Shown here: positions 1 to 10,809 of the stretch, piece by piece | Numbering within the stretch: the first letter of the stretch is position 1 | Layout of the letters: every line of letters starts with the position of its first letter | DNA from: Eustoma russellianum | Lineage: Eukaryota > Streptophyta > Magnoliopsida > Gentianales > Gentianaceae | Assembly (NCBI GenBank): GCA_036186865.1 | Contig: AP025066.1 | Location: forward strand, 19,230,052 to 19,294,051 | Direction of reading: 5' to 3' | Length of the DNA: 64,000 nucleotides | Translations under genes and position numbers: made by a program | Notes under the pieces: generated by a model | What the model saw: only the letters and a program-made list of their open reading frames with translations | Databases searched by the model: none | Told to the model about the DNA's origin: nothing

Positions 1-1190
1 TGTGTAATATTGTGTATTATTTGACAAAGCTTACTAAAATGAAATTCAGCACATGGACAAGTTATTCCACACGCCATTTGCAGCCACAATGGAGCCTAGG
101 TGGAGCTGAGTTGGTGTCTCAATTGGTGGAGAATACGCCACACAAGGTTAGTGACATAAAAGAGGAAACCACATAAGGTAACAATTCAAAAGATTTTAAA
201 ATAGACACATGCTGAAATTTTTAGCACATGCTACTAAGAGTGGCCAATTTTTGTGAGTTAATGGTGCTTAATTTGCATCCCAAAATTGAAGGGATTGAAT
301 GGTGATTGGTTGGTAATATTTTGACTACTTTTTGGCACATGTTTTGTGAGTTTTTTTCTATATTTTTACAGCACATTAAAGGATGCCAAGTTGGACCAAT
401 CATCAAGTGACAAGTAAGCAAGGCCAAGTCATCCTTCCAATCATAGTGTACCAAGTAAGCAAGATGGTGTCATTTCTACACAAGGCAATCTTCCACGGGT
501 ATTAAATAGAATTCTCAAGAATGGAAGATGCCCTAAGGGGGCGGCCATGAGGTGCATAAAAGAAGAGAAGTAGTGCAAATAAGGCCAAGACAACACTCAC
601 ATTTCTCTCTAGTGCAAAAGGATCTACTACTCTCTTTTCTACCTTTCTTTCTTCTTCTTATTCTCTCAAGCCTATTGTTCATATAATCTTGATATTATAT
701 AGACTCTGAATATACCACCATACACGTTTTAATTGTTGTAAAAGGTTGATCAAGGTGTGATCAAACCTTCATTCGGTTGGTGGTGGTGTTCGTGATCCGT
801 TTGTTCGAATGTATTGTTTGTAAAAGGGTGGAGTTAGTGTGTAACTCCAGTCACCCTTGTGGTAAGGTGTTTATTGTGTTTAGTGATAACCGAGGAAGGT
901 GTCTTCGAAGACTAGAGTAGGTTGATTTAACTGAATCAGTATAAAATCCTTGGTGCCTTTACTTTACTGCACTTTACTTTCAGTTTCCAGCATTCTACAT
1001 CAATTTCATTACAATAATAAAAATAGCAAACGAATTTCAAAAATCATAAAATTTTGCGGAAACATAGCCACACCTCCTAGTTTTCATTTGGTACAAGTTT
1101 CAATTCATTTGGATAAGTATAAGTCAGTCAAACTTGAATAGTTTTGAGACTAGTGCAATCTGATTTTCAAAGTTGCAAAGGTTGAGAACA
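1..1190 (+). repeat. SIRE-1 5' LTR remnant (partial)
   Basis: About 550-960 has the same order of landmarks as the 3' half of the SIRE-2 5' LTR (about 54600-55020): a CT-rich leader, a stretch like 'ggtgtgatcaaacc', 'gtgtaactcc', and then 'agactagagtaggttgattt' close to the join with an AT-rich tail. Similarity to SIRE-2 is weaker in 1-540. The canonical LTR end and primer-binding site are absent. No host coding sequence is seen. Confidence 0.55.
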
Positions 1191-1242
1191 TCAACGTGAT
1201 TGATATACTTCCCAAAATAATTTTCAAATACTGCTTCAACCT

Positions 1243-3285
1243 ATTGAAATACTTATCTATTGAATGCATATTTGTTGGTTATACAACTAATTCAAGAGCA
1301 TATAGGTGTTATAATCCTGCATCTAGAAAAATAATTGAATCTATACATATGAAATTCAATGAGAACACATATCTTGAAAACTCAACATAAACAAGAGAAT
1401 AATGTTGAAAGTATGTTTGATGATGATGATGTATTACTTGAACCTAAACTTGATCATCTAGAACTAACTCCCCTTGAACAAGACATGTATGAACCCTTAT
1501 ATGAAACAAATGAAGAAATTTTGCAATTGGAAGATAGTGCAGCTAACTTGCAAGATTATCCAATTGTATACGATAATGTTCACACTAATGAAAGATTTGA
1601 ACAAGATGAGGGTGAACCTAGTCAACCTAAGAATTGGTGGCTTATAAAAGATAAACATAAACACCCTAAAGAATTGATTATTGGGAATCCGAGTGATGGG
1701 GTTAGAACTCGTAGAAACATAAGTCAAGCTGAAGGATATAGCTTAATCTCACACTTAGGACCTAAGAATGTTAAGGAAGCCTTATGTGATATATCATGGA
1801 TAGAAGCCATGCATGAGGAGCTAAACCAATTCACAGGGAACAACGTGTGGGACTTAAAACCTAAAATTAAGTCTATAATAGGAACGAAATAGGTATTTAG
1901 AAATAAAATGGATGAACAAGGAAATATTATAAGAATTAAGTCCAGGCTAGTCGTAAAAGGTTATAATCAATTAGAAGGAATAGATTGTGAAGAAAGCCCT
2001 TTGAACCCGTTGCACGACTAGAAGCAATTAGATTATTACTTGCTATTACAAGTTTAAGTAACATAAAACTCTTCCAAATGGATGCCAATAGTGCATTATT
2101 GAATGGATACATCCAAGAGGAAGTATTTGTCAAACAACCCCATAGATTCAAAGATCCAAAGAATCCTAACCATGTATATAAGCTTAATAAAGCTTTATAT
2201 GGTTTGAAACAAGCTCCAAGAACTTGGTATGATAGATTTGAAAACTTTCTTATTGCAAATAATTATCAAAAAGGGACCATAGACAACTCATTATTCCTAA
2301 GAAGAAAATATAATGACTTATTAATAGTTCAAATATATGTAGACGATACTATCTTTGGATCAACCAACCCTACCTTAGTAAAAGACTTCAAAGAGTGTAT
2401 GAAGTCTGAATTCGAAATGTCAATGGTAGGAGAGTTGAATTACTTCTTAAGGCTACAAATCAAATAAACCCCTCAAGGAATTCACATTAGTCAACTTAAG
2501 TATATCAATGATATAATTAAGAAGTTTGGTTTTGAAGAGTTGAAACCAACCCTTACTCACATGAGCATTAGCACCAAACTAGACAAGGATGAAAATGGTA
2601 AACCTTTTGATGACACACTACATAGGTCTATGATTGGATCACTGTTGTATTTAACCGCATCAAGACCTGATATAATGTTTAGTGTGTGTATGTGTGCTAG
2701 GTTTCAATCTTGTCCTAAAGTCTCACATACAATGCGGTAAAAAAGATATTTAGATATCTTAAACACACACCTCGTATAGGACTTTTGTATAATAACACGC
2801 TAAATTGGAACTGTATGCTTATAGTGATGCTGATTATGGTGGTTGCATGTTAGATAGAAAATCCACAAATGTACATGTCAATTCATAGGAACCAACTTGA
2901 TCTCTTGGTTTTATAAAAAGCAAGCTAGTGTAACACTCTCTACCACTGAAGCCGAGTATATAGCCTTGAGTTTATGCACTACCCAAATACTTTGGCTTAA
3001 ACAACAACTTAGTGATTTTGGCATTAAAATGAATAAGATTCCAATTTTTTGCGATAGCACAAGTGCAATCAATCTTTTTCGGAATCTGGTACTTCATTCT
3101 AAGGCCAGACACATTCATGTAAGATATCATTTTCTCCGTGACCATGTTCAAAATGAGGATATAGTCATAAACCATATAAGAAATGATCATCAAGTAGCTG
3201 ACATCTTCACCTAACCCCTTAATCAAGCCACTTTTGAAACTTTACGAGCCAAGCTAGGTATGATAAACTATGATACAATCGTATA
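1243..3285 (+). pseudogene. SIRE-1 pol remnant (reverse transcriptase and RNase H)
   Basis: The remnant starts in the integrase/RT linker (ECIFVGYTTNSRAYRCYNP) and runs through RT (DANSALLNGYIQEEVFVKQP; LYGLKQAPRTWYDRF; catalytic YVDDTIFGS near 2335) to RNase H (STTEAEYIALS near 2940; CDSTSAINL near 3050; DHQVADIFT near 3190). In a live element this protein copies the RNA into DNA. Breaks: a stop at 1890-1892 where the family has Trp (GTK then VFRNK), a frameshift near 1990, a stop at 2465-2467, and further shifts near 2740 and 2890. The pieces share one order and strand with SIRE-2 pol, so this is one dead gene rather than several small ones. Confidence 0.85.
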
Positions 3286-3639
3286 ATTCTATCTTTTGCA
3301 TGATTTGCAAAATAAAGGGGGAGATAGAATAAGAACATGATTTTAGTTGTTAAGTCATGATTTGAGTTGGATAATATGTTAAGTTCAATCAGTATAAGTT
3401 TTAATTGGTGTTAAATTGGCTTGAAGCATAGCTTAAGGGGGAGAGTATAAGTTCAAGATGAACACATATGTTAAAAACATGAGTTTTGAAAGTTTGAGAA
3501 CAATTGTTATAGAATTGGTGAGGTTTTCAAAACAATTCAAGTGGTATAAAATTGGTAGATATGTGATAAACAATTGATAAAGAGTGTTGACATTAAAATC
3601 ATGTTGAGTTATTTTGAAAATCCTCTAAAAGGGGGAGCA
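3286..3639 (+). promoter_or_regulatory. SIRE-1 3' spacer with three polypurine tracts
   Basis: Between the end of RNase H and the 3' LTR lie three purine runs of the type AAAGGGGGAGA, at about 3314-3324, 3435-3445 and 3627-3637. The last abuts the LTR and is the expected plus-strand primer. SIRE-2 has three tracts in matching places. Multiple polypurine tracts have been reported as a Sirevirus feature. Confidence 0.65.
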
Positions 3640-4655
3640 TATTAAGAAATATGTTTGAATAATTTTCAAAGTCATGATTTTAAGTGTTACATGTCATAAA
3701 AATGTCACACATGATGTTACAAATGATTAAGAGGTTGAAATGTATGAATTAAATGAATAAAAATGACATCAATCTCTCAGGTTATTGCACTTCGATCGAT
3801 CGATGTACATCGATCCCTCATATCGATCGATCCATGTAAGGCAGAGAGAAACCAAGATCTTATTGTGAGACATCGATCTCTAAACCTGAGACACATTGAT
3901 GGATCGATGTATACATGGAACCCTCACTTCGATCGATCGATGTAGGTCAGAGACAAATTCTGATACTCACTGTGAGACATCAATCTCTTAAGCAGAGGCA
4001 CTTCGATCGATTGATGTCTATGATTTTTAGAAATGTTTTTTTAAAATGTGATAAAATGGTTGCTTTCATTTTTACATGATTTGTGTATGTTTATTGTCTT
4101 GTGACTAATGTGCATTGGAAGTATCTACAACTTACCAAAAAGGGCAAAATTGGTATTTTGAGTTTGTGTAGGTACTTAATGGTGAAAATGTTTCAAGGAC
4201 ATATTCATCTCTTATTTATCATCGCAAATGTGTTATTATATCTATTTCTGAACATCGGTGTCATTTCTGATGTGTTCTCTCACCAGGAGTATTTTAGTCA
4301 TTTTATCTCCGAGGGCAGTTTTGGTATTTTTACCCAAAAAATCTCTTGAGTATTTTATTATCTTCATTTTGGAGTTGATTTATGGTTAAGATTATTTGGT
4401 GGTTTTATATTATCTTTCTCTGTTTGGTAATATTATCGACGGTAGCGGGATATGTGATTGTATTCGATGTCACATTCTATTTTTTCTTGGAGAAAGTCTT
4501 ATATATGTTATTGGAGAGTCTTATTCATCATCTTACGGAGATTTTAAAGGTGTTAATAGTGTGAAATTTATCACAACTTACAAAAACAAATTGTGGAAAT
4601 TTTGATATTATATGTTGACATAATCTTGTCAACTATTATTTGTTTATTTCTCCCC
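3640..4655 (+). repeat. SIRE-1 3' LTR, truncated
   Basis: It starts TATTAAGAAATATG right after the polypurine tract and matches the first part of the SIRE-2 LTRs (53081 and 61329), including the block of ATCGATCGAT motifs at 3790-4015 and the stretch 'ggtattttgagtttgtgtag'. Similarity fades near 4655, so only roughly the first 1 kb of LTR is kept. Small ORFs inside it are not supported as genes. Confidence 0.7.
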
Positions 4656-5700
4656 ATTCTGAGCATGGTACCACTCTTTTCTTACGGATAAGCCTGACAA
4701 AATCGAGTTCCGACACAAAGTAGGTAGCTGTAGAGATTCAAACTGAGCGAATCTTTGGACCACGTTTCCAACTGATTTTTGTAAGTAAAGAATTGTTTAT
4801 ACGTATTCAAGAAAGATGAACAAATAAGACTCAAAGATTTCAACCACCACATTAATATGTATAGGCAAATGCAAAGAAAACTAAAGTATTGTCCAGAACT
4901 ATCTTAGTTAACTGAATTAACAAAACAATCAATATCACTCAAGTCCTTTAATGCTTGTTCAAACGTCAAAATAAGGATTTAGGACATTTTTAGGCATAAT
5001 TGAATTTTTTTTTAAAAAAATTTGGACAAAATTGTATTTGTTTTGTTTGTTTTCTTTTTTGTTATGAAGAATTTATTTATTTTCTTCAAGAACCAACATA
5101 GGCTTAATATTTTGTTCAAGGTTTTATGTTCACTTAAACTACTTTTATAAAATTTACAGAGTTGAAGGAACCCTAGTCTTTAAAGTTTGAAAGTTTGAAG
5201 AGTGCAAGTCCTAAAGGTTTGATGAAAATATCTAGGGCTATATAAAAATTTTAGAAACTAGACTAAATAGTCGAACCGAACTGATCCAAACCGTTTCAAA
5301 CCAAACCACGGTTTAACAACCAGTTTATAAGTAAAGCAGACACCAGACTGGATTATTGGTTTGGTTTCAGTTTTAAAATTTTAAAAACTGTAAAATCAGA
5401 CCAAGCTTGCTTAATATTTTATATATTAATTATTATTTTTATATATATACTTGGGTTTAATTTATTTGGACATTTACTTGGTTTTTAATTTATTTAGTTG
5501 GATACTTGAGTTGTAATTTATTTCATTGGTTTGTAAATTATTTATTTGGATTGTAATATATTTAATTGGCAAACAACTTAGTGATAGAAGCACTAGTTGT
5601 TAGTGCATTTATGTTATTTTGTAAATTGTCTTTGCTTTTCAAACTTGCTGGCCAATGCAGTGTTTGTACATAAGGCATTGAAGCAGCTACCAAGGTTTTA
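4656..5700. other. Intergenic, no gene seen
   Basis: AT-rich DNA without a credible reading frame. At 5255-5400 it has repeated GGTTT/AAACC-type words (for example 'accgtttcaaaccaaacc'), as seen in some plant repeats. At 5450-5575 there are several imperfect copies of a 'tttggattgtaatttattta' word. Neither could be assigned to a family. Confidence 0.5.
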
Positions 5701-6321
5701 ATTGAGATAAACTTTATTCCTTTACCAGCTCAAACAAGAAAGAAAGAGAACTTCATCCAATGTAATAAAGATTAATTTAGCTACCCGCCGTTGCTAAATA
5801 CAATAAAAGGAGCAAGGAAAGAAGTATACAACCACAAGATTACATGATGATGGCAATTTATACAGCCATTTCGCAGCAAATACCCGAAAGCTGAACCAAC
5901 AAAGTTGATCTCCCTTCTCAAAGCACCCTGCTTCGGGATAGGATCCCCTCACCGCAAAGGGATGCGGTGACACGCGACAGCAAGGGGGTGGTAAGGCTAG
6001 ATGAAGGTCACACGGTCATAAAGGGGGTGAGGAAATTGGGAGTTAGGAGATCTCAACCCCCTGCTTCACCTAAACCTTACAAGTTATACTGTGCCGTGCC
6101 ACGGACTCCAATGGCCTTCTTTTGACATCAGAAGATCGCTACTCGCAGACTGCATAAGTTAACGAGCATTCTTGTCATTGAATATGCATAGAATGTCTGT
6201 GTGTGTCACTAGTCCATTTCCTGGCATACAGTTGCAAAAGCTACCACTGTGCTAACAAGTCCTTCCTTTCTTCAAGAACCAAAATTACTTACCAATGGGG
6301 GAGACATGGTTTAAAGCACAA
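5701..6321 (-). other. Probable 3' UTR and downstream flank of the DRB gene
   Basis: This lies downstream of the stop codon of the minus-strand DRB gene. TTTATT on the plus strand at about 5711 gives AATAAA on the gene strand and is a possible polyadenylation signal; the real transcript end cannot be fixed. It holds a GC-rich insert (about 5935-6060) related to the foldback repeat at 38936-39065. No other gene is seen. Confidence 0.35.
5935..6060. repeat. GC-rich repeat copy related to the foldback element at 38.9 kb
   Basis: It reads GGATAGGATCCCCTCACCGC, then 'cacgcgacagcaaggg' and 'gtggtaaggctagatgaagg'. The copy at 38936-39065 has 'gtggtgaggctagatgaggg' in the same sense, and ends with the reverse complement of the GGATAGGATC block. 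This copy has lost most of the long hairpin seen there. Such copies are typical of small non-autonomous DNA elements; the family is not known to me. Confidence 0.45.
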
Positions 6322-6590
6322 CTAGCAATCTTGATTTACGTCCACGCGCATTGTTAACCATTTCTCGTTACTGCATGGCAATATGCAGGCATTATCAGGA
6401 ATGGTCACGTTTGACTCACAAGGACAGACCAAAATCTTATGGCCTGGAGTATCACAGCCTTCACCCGCCTTTTCAGCATCAGAAGATGAGCAACCAGGAA
6501 CTGCATCGGTGAACGGGAATGTTTCAGGCAGAAAATGCTTGCCATCAGTCGAAGGAGATAATTTGAGTTTCTTGGCACTAGGTTCTCTTC
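6322..6590 (-). CDS. DRB exon 6 (C-terminus)
   Basis: Acceptor TTATCTCAG|GAAGAG; open for 88 codons and ends at TAG (6324-6322). It encodes residues 336-423: a basic AKKLKL patch, then Ser-, Gly- and Cys-containing sequence ending MRVDVNQDC. Phase fits exon 5 exactly. A conserved domain is not recognised here. Confidence 0.7.
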
Positions 6591-9500
6591 CTGAGATAAA
6601 GTAGTAAATCTTCAGTGCTGGATCAACAATATATCGACGTTCATAATAGCTAATAATACAACTAATAATGCAAGAAACAGACTTGACCCACCAGAGATTC
6701 TAAGAGCAAGGCTGTAGTGTCATAGGCATAAGGGGTTAAGAAGATATATTCAAAAAAGGCTTTCATAGAATCACCTCTAAAATCTTCAGTATTTTCATCA
6801 GAACCAACTCTAAATGTTGGCTGCATATCCACTTAGTGAATTAAGAGTGAGAACAGAATCCCCACAGACAGTGGACGCGAAAGCTTCATGTTTGCAATTA
6901 GCAGGGGAAGCAGGATAACCATCATTCAGAATTTCACCAGTAAGAAAGTATACTGGGTTCAGATATTTCATTTGCCCATGTGACATGAGTTGCCAGTCAA
7001 TTACAGCAGAAAGGAGAAACATTTCCACAACAAGTTTTATAATAAAAAAAATGCCAGAGAACTGCAGTACTGAATTCTCCATTTCAGCCCAAAAACTTGC
7101 AGCCACGGTACAGTATAAATAGAAAAATGTTGTGGGAGAAAATGATAATATGAAGAACTAGTCCTCACACTGGCTCAATTAATATTATTGGAAATAACTC
7201 AGAAGAATTAGGTCAAAATCCCTTTTCTAGATGAAATCATAATCCTGAATTAGTCCTTATTAGCAGTAGCTGGTATTCAAAGGCAAGATTATGCCCCACC
7301 TGCAACTCAAAGATTCTTATTCAAGGGTAAAATTGGTAACACTGAGGAGAGTACACAACAGGCAAATACACCAGTGAATTTTTTAAGGATGACAAGGGGA
7401 AAAAATAAAAAACGACCATAAATTCAAAAAGAGAGTGGTATCAAGAAGCTTTGCAACCAACCAGTTAGGAACTAAAAAGACTATAATGGACATTAAGAAA
7501 ACCATACTGAAATTAGCTGAAAAACAGATTACCTGTTTGACCAGAAACTACTTGCAACTGAGCCTCCAAAGCATCGTCGGCACCTATTGTTGATTGTAAG
7601 CCCATTTCAATAATCGGCTGCAAGCCGCGAGAACCCATCTCTGAATTGACTTCTGCACTGCCGCCAGCTGAAATATCAGTAGCTGGAAGAAAGTGGAAGA
7701 CACATCTCAGTAAGCCCACAACAGTTGTGCAGGAAAAATAAAAACTAAACATACTGGTACAAGTTGGTACTTGCTCCATTTAGCTCATTAAAGAAAGAGA
7801 AAGGATTGTTTGAAAATAATTTTCATTTTTCCATTAAGGAACTTTTTCCTTCAGAATCTGCAGTATTCCAGTATTCTCTGTCCACAATCTGCAGTAGTAT
7901 GATGATGACACATTCATTTACCATAAATAGATCACATGAAATAGTTGTAGTTACTATCAGATAATTTTCCATTCTGGAAATAATAAATTAGCAAGGATAC
8001 GTCTTTCTGAAAGTTATAAATAATGGACCTATAGTTAGTCAAAAAACGTTCAATTAGAAGCGTAAGTTCATTTAGAGGGCACAGTTATATTCATGCAATC
8101 CTTCTTATATTGCAAACTTGCCTGAAATGCTAAAGTCAATACACTCAGAAATGGTTGCTATAAGTGAACTATTTATAAGGGAAAAATCTAAAAGACAAAT
8201 GAACCAAATGCAAGAAAGTCTTACCCTCTGTGAGGCCATTAAATGCAACCTTGGCTGCATTCATCTCTGCTAACTTCTTTGTCCGGCACTCAACTCCACA
8301 AAAAGTCTGACCACCAATCTCTACCATGGACTTAAAAACAGGCCTGTGACTAGCACCAGTTCTTTCTGTGCTATACAATGGAAGAGGAAAACCATGTTTT
8401 TGGGCAAATTCTTGTAATAGTGACTTGTACAAGCTCTCGTCCTACGACAAAGTAACAAAGAACAAGTTTAGGAAGATGACCCCATAAATAACAACTCCGT
8501 GTAAAAAAAAGATTCTCCATTAGGAAAAGCCTTTTTTAGACTAGCCTCCTGAAATGCATCCTCTGATAATGACTCAAAAGCTATTTTTGCAGCAGCATAT
8601 TCAGCCTCCCTCAAGGTTGTGAAATACTCGCCAGTTTGGTATGCTCTTCCTTCAACTGTAACTGTTGCTTTAAATCGAGGTGCATGGGGTGGGCCATCGA
8701 GATCATAAGAATACTCAGGAAGAGATGAGAGATTTTTCTTTTGCACATACTGTTGCAAGCGGTTCTTATAGAGATGTAGGGTGCCTAAAGAAAATGAAAC
8801 AAAATGATAATCATAAATAAGAGTGAGAGTCAGAATGGAGGAGAAAAGACATCCATGCTGGGTATTATTGTAAATACTTCTGAACCACCATCCAGTAAGA
8901 TGTAACAACGAAGGAAAAGGAAAACCTGGACTGACTTTATGACATACAACACGACTATAACAAAAGCTTTCTTAAAAATGGCAGACAATGTTGATATATC
9001 ACACATAATATACCTGTTTCTCTGTCAAGCCTATCATCATGTCATTATTTATACTCTCTTACAAATAGCCCTGCCCTGTTATCTCTCAGGCAACCTTTGT
9101 TATCTCCTCAGGCCCAGATTTCAGCCAAATGTGGCACTAAATTTATAGAAGAAAGAAACTGGTATATTTGTTCCTTTCTCACCTTTAACTTTTTCTGCAT
9201 ACCACCTGCTAATGGTGCATCGCATCATACCAAGCAATTCAATAGTTCCTTGAAAACAAGAAGACCAGCGGCACTACTCTTGAGTTTTTATTGTTTTATC
9301 TATTATGAACTGTCAAAAGTGGCTCAGTGCACCCACAACGAAGTCTGAATTGTAGCTGACCAACAATGTACTCTTGCAGCAAAAATTTCAGAACCACTGA
9401 AGGATTTAATCATGTCAGCATACAAGTCCTCGAAAAGACCAGGTAAAAATTGTTTCATGGTAACCTAATAGAGCGGACAGATACATGAAGTACTATTTTG

Positions 9501-10809
9501 TGTAATGCATAGTTTATCTACCTAGGAACTGACTACACTTACGTTCGACAAGACCCGCAGTATTTGGAACATTGAGATACATGTGCTTAATAGGTACAGG
9601 ATTGTAGTAAAGAGAATCCTTCAATTATTTCAACTCATTCACAATTGCGAGGCAACTGACATACAATGACGGCATCAAACATTCCTTTTCTTTGTCAGTC
9701 CCTTATTATACTGGAAGGTCAGATTTGAAAGTACCCCTTGAAAAATTTTACTTTAAAAACCACAATATCAACACACAAGACGCTGCTTCAATTCCTGTTG
9801 TTGCTCATTATCACGTTAAAGTAAATTGTTTTCTTATTTCAGCTTGTCGCACTTTATCATGCTAGGGTAGACTGTTGCTGCACTAAATGTGACTAAAGGA
9901 AAACCTTCGACCATATAACCTAGTAGCAGATACAAGCTATTATACCCTAATAGGAAGTATAAGTTTGAGCTGGCTATAATGTATGTAATTTCCAATTTAC
10001 ATCAAATTTTGAGAACTGCCAATCGTCTTAACCTCCTTCCTTAAGCATCTAGTTATTCTTAATCTCTAATATATTACTCAGACGAAATTTTAACCTAGCT
10101 TACTTAACCTAGCTTACAATGTGCATAGCGCTGCTCAAGGACACACGTTTCATTTGCTTTACATCAACTTTCCCGTACATGGTACCCAAAATGGTTAAAC
10201 AGGTTGATTTCAAATATTTACGGGCGTTATTAATGACCTTAGAACTCATGTAAAAGGGTTTCACAAAAAGCAAGAGAGAGAGAGGGTAGTTCCATTCAGC
10301 GCTCACTTTTAGGCATCTCAATTCCACGAATAGAAGGAGCAGCATTGGCAAGAGTTTGCGAATTCTTTTGCAGCAATTCTTCTCCCTCTGACGATTTGAC
10401 ATTGAGATTGATACTGCTTGAAACAGGAAAACCTGTAAAAATCGAGACCCGGAATTCAGAGAAATCGAAAGAACAGTATTAATAGTCTTAAATGTACTAA
10501 CCTACAAACTTCTAATTAGTAGGGAAAAAAGGCTTAACCTGGAGGAGGTAAGGAGGAAGGGGAAGGTGATGAAGGAGGAAAGGCGGCCGAGCGCATGGCA
10601 TTCAACTCATCAAAAGCAATCTTTGCAGCCATATTTTGAGCTTCTTTGGAAGATTTACATTTGTTTTTGGGAGATTCGAAGGGGACGCCTATAACAGTAC
10701 AGGTTGTGGTAAACCTAGGGCAATGATCAGGCCCGTCCTTCACGGTGACGTACTTCGGCAGATCCCATGAACACTGCTGACACAGCTCCTGCAGCCTCGA
10801 TTTGTACAT
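6322..10809 (-). CDS. Double-stranded-RNA-binding protein with three dsRBMs (plant DRB family), six exons
   Basis: Exons, in transcript order on the minus strand: 10809-10539, 10432-10307, 8784-8546, 8441-8225, 7682-7533, 6590-6322. Together they give 1272 nt, or 423 residues plus TAG, and every junction keeps phase. Motifs: dsRBM1 at residues 1-70 (MYKSRLQELC, GPDHCPRF), dsRBM2 at about 137-206 (LYKNRLQQYV, GPPHAPRF, EYAAAKIAF) and dsRBM3 at about 215-283 (LYKSLLQEFA, TKKLAEMNAAKVAF). A low-complexity tail holds a basic patch (AKKLKL, about 340-345) that may be a nuclear signal. Plant DRB proteins bind dsRNA and partner Dicer-like enzymes in small-RNA pathways; well-known members have two motifs, so three is notable. 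Translation starts at the ATG of dsRBM1; the frame is open further upstream but has no ATG. This is a gene model from splice signals, without transcript support. Confidence 0.85.
6833..6952 (-). CDS. Possible cassette exon of the DRB gene (40 codons)
   Basis: Between exons 5 and 6 lies an open 120-nt block with acceptor AACCCAG|TATAC and donor CTAA|GTGGAT, phase 1 on both sides, so including it would add 40 residues (YFLTGEILNDGYPASP to LNSL) without changing frame. The pyrimidine tract before its acceptor is poor. If read past the donor the frame hits TAG, which would give a shorter C-terminus. It could also be plain intron. Confidence 0.3.
7533..7682 (-). CDS. DRB exon 5
   Basis: Acceptor TTTCTTCCAG|CTACTG and donor AACAG|GTAATC; phase 1 in and out. 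It encodes residues 286-334, a Gly/Ser/acidic segment with no known fold. The matching phases on both sides support it as a real exon. Confidence 0.7.
8225..8441 (-). CDS. DRB exon 4 (dsRBM3)
   Basis: Acceptor TTTGTCGTAG|GACGAG and donor GAGG|GTAAGA, leaving phase 1. It encodes residues 213-284. The third dsRNA-binding motif has a GQTFCG turn and the helix TKKLAEMNAAKVAF, so of the three it best keeps the paired lysines that contact dsRNA. Confidence 0.85.
8442..8545 (-). other. DRB intron 3, a GC-AG intron of 104 nt
   Basis: On the gene strand the intron starts GCTAGT after AG and ends CGTAG before GACGAG. A GT donor one base away (A|GTCTAA) would throw exon 4 out of its dsRBM frame. GC-AG introns are a known minority class in plants. 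Confidence 0.6.
8546..8784 (-). CDS. DRB exon 3 (dsRBM2)
   Basis: Acceptor TTTCTTTAG|GCACCC. It encodes residues 133-212 (STLHLYKNRLQQ to SEDAFQE), the second dsRNA-binding motif. The third-region helix is TLREAEYAAAKIAF and lacks the paired lysines, so this motif may bind protein more than RNA (inference). The only donor that keeps frame with exon 4 is GAG|GCTAGT, a GC donor. Confidence 0.8.
8785..10306 (-). other. DRB intron 2 (1522 nt), nothing else seen
   Basis: The longest intron of the gene, with GTGAGC donor and TTTCTTTAG acceptor. It is AT-rich. Short ORFs on both strands inside it have no recognisable features and no repeat family was seen. Confidence 0.6.
10307..10432 (-). CDS. DRB exon 2 (linker)
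   Basis: Acceptor TTTTTACAG|GTTTTC and donor AAAA|GTGAGC, with phase 1 in and out. It encodes residues 92-132, a Ser/Asn/Gln-rich linker between dsRBM1 and dsRBM2. Both splice sites are strong and the frame is open throughout. Confidence 0.75.
10539..10809 (-). CDS. DRB exon 1 (dsRBM1)
   Basis: Starts at ATG 10809-10807 (MYKSRLQE) and ends at a CCTCCAG|GTTAAG donor, leaving phase 1. It encodes residues 1-90: the whole first dsRNA-binding motif, then a Ser/Pro-rich linker (SSPSPSSLPPP). The basic helix reads KSSKEAQNMAAK, less basic than the KKxAK pattern of strong RNA binders. Confidence 0.85.

Larger units (their letters stand above)
1..4655 (+). mobile_element. SIRE-1: decayed, internally deleted Sirevirus-type Copia element
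   Basis: An LTR-like left part (1 to about 1190), a pol remnant from the integrase/RT linker to RNase H, three polypurine tracts and a partial 3' LTR lie in that order. The pol, spacer and 3' LTR are clearly related to the fuller copy SIRE-2 at 53081-62614, and the LTR carries the same ATCGATCGAT cluster. Primer-binding site, gag, protease and most of integrase are missing: the LTR part runs straight into the integrase/RT linker near 1240. The left end is outside the window. Assignment to Sireviruses rests on SIRE-2 and on the repeated polypurine tracts. Confidence 0.8.

Noticed and set aside
3763..3945. A 60-codon ORF rich in Arg, His, Ser and Asp
   Set aside because: It is the translation of the ATCGATCGAT repeats in the SIRE-1 LTR.
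7270..7310. Possible DRB exon after TTGCAG at about 7304
   Set aside because: In the required phase it meets TAA after three codons.
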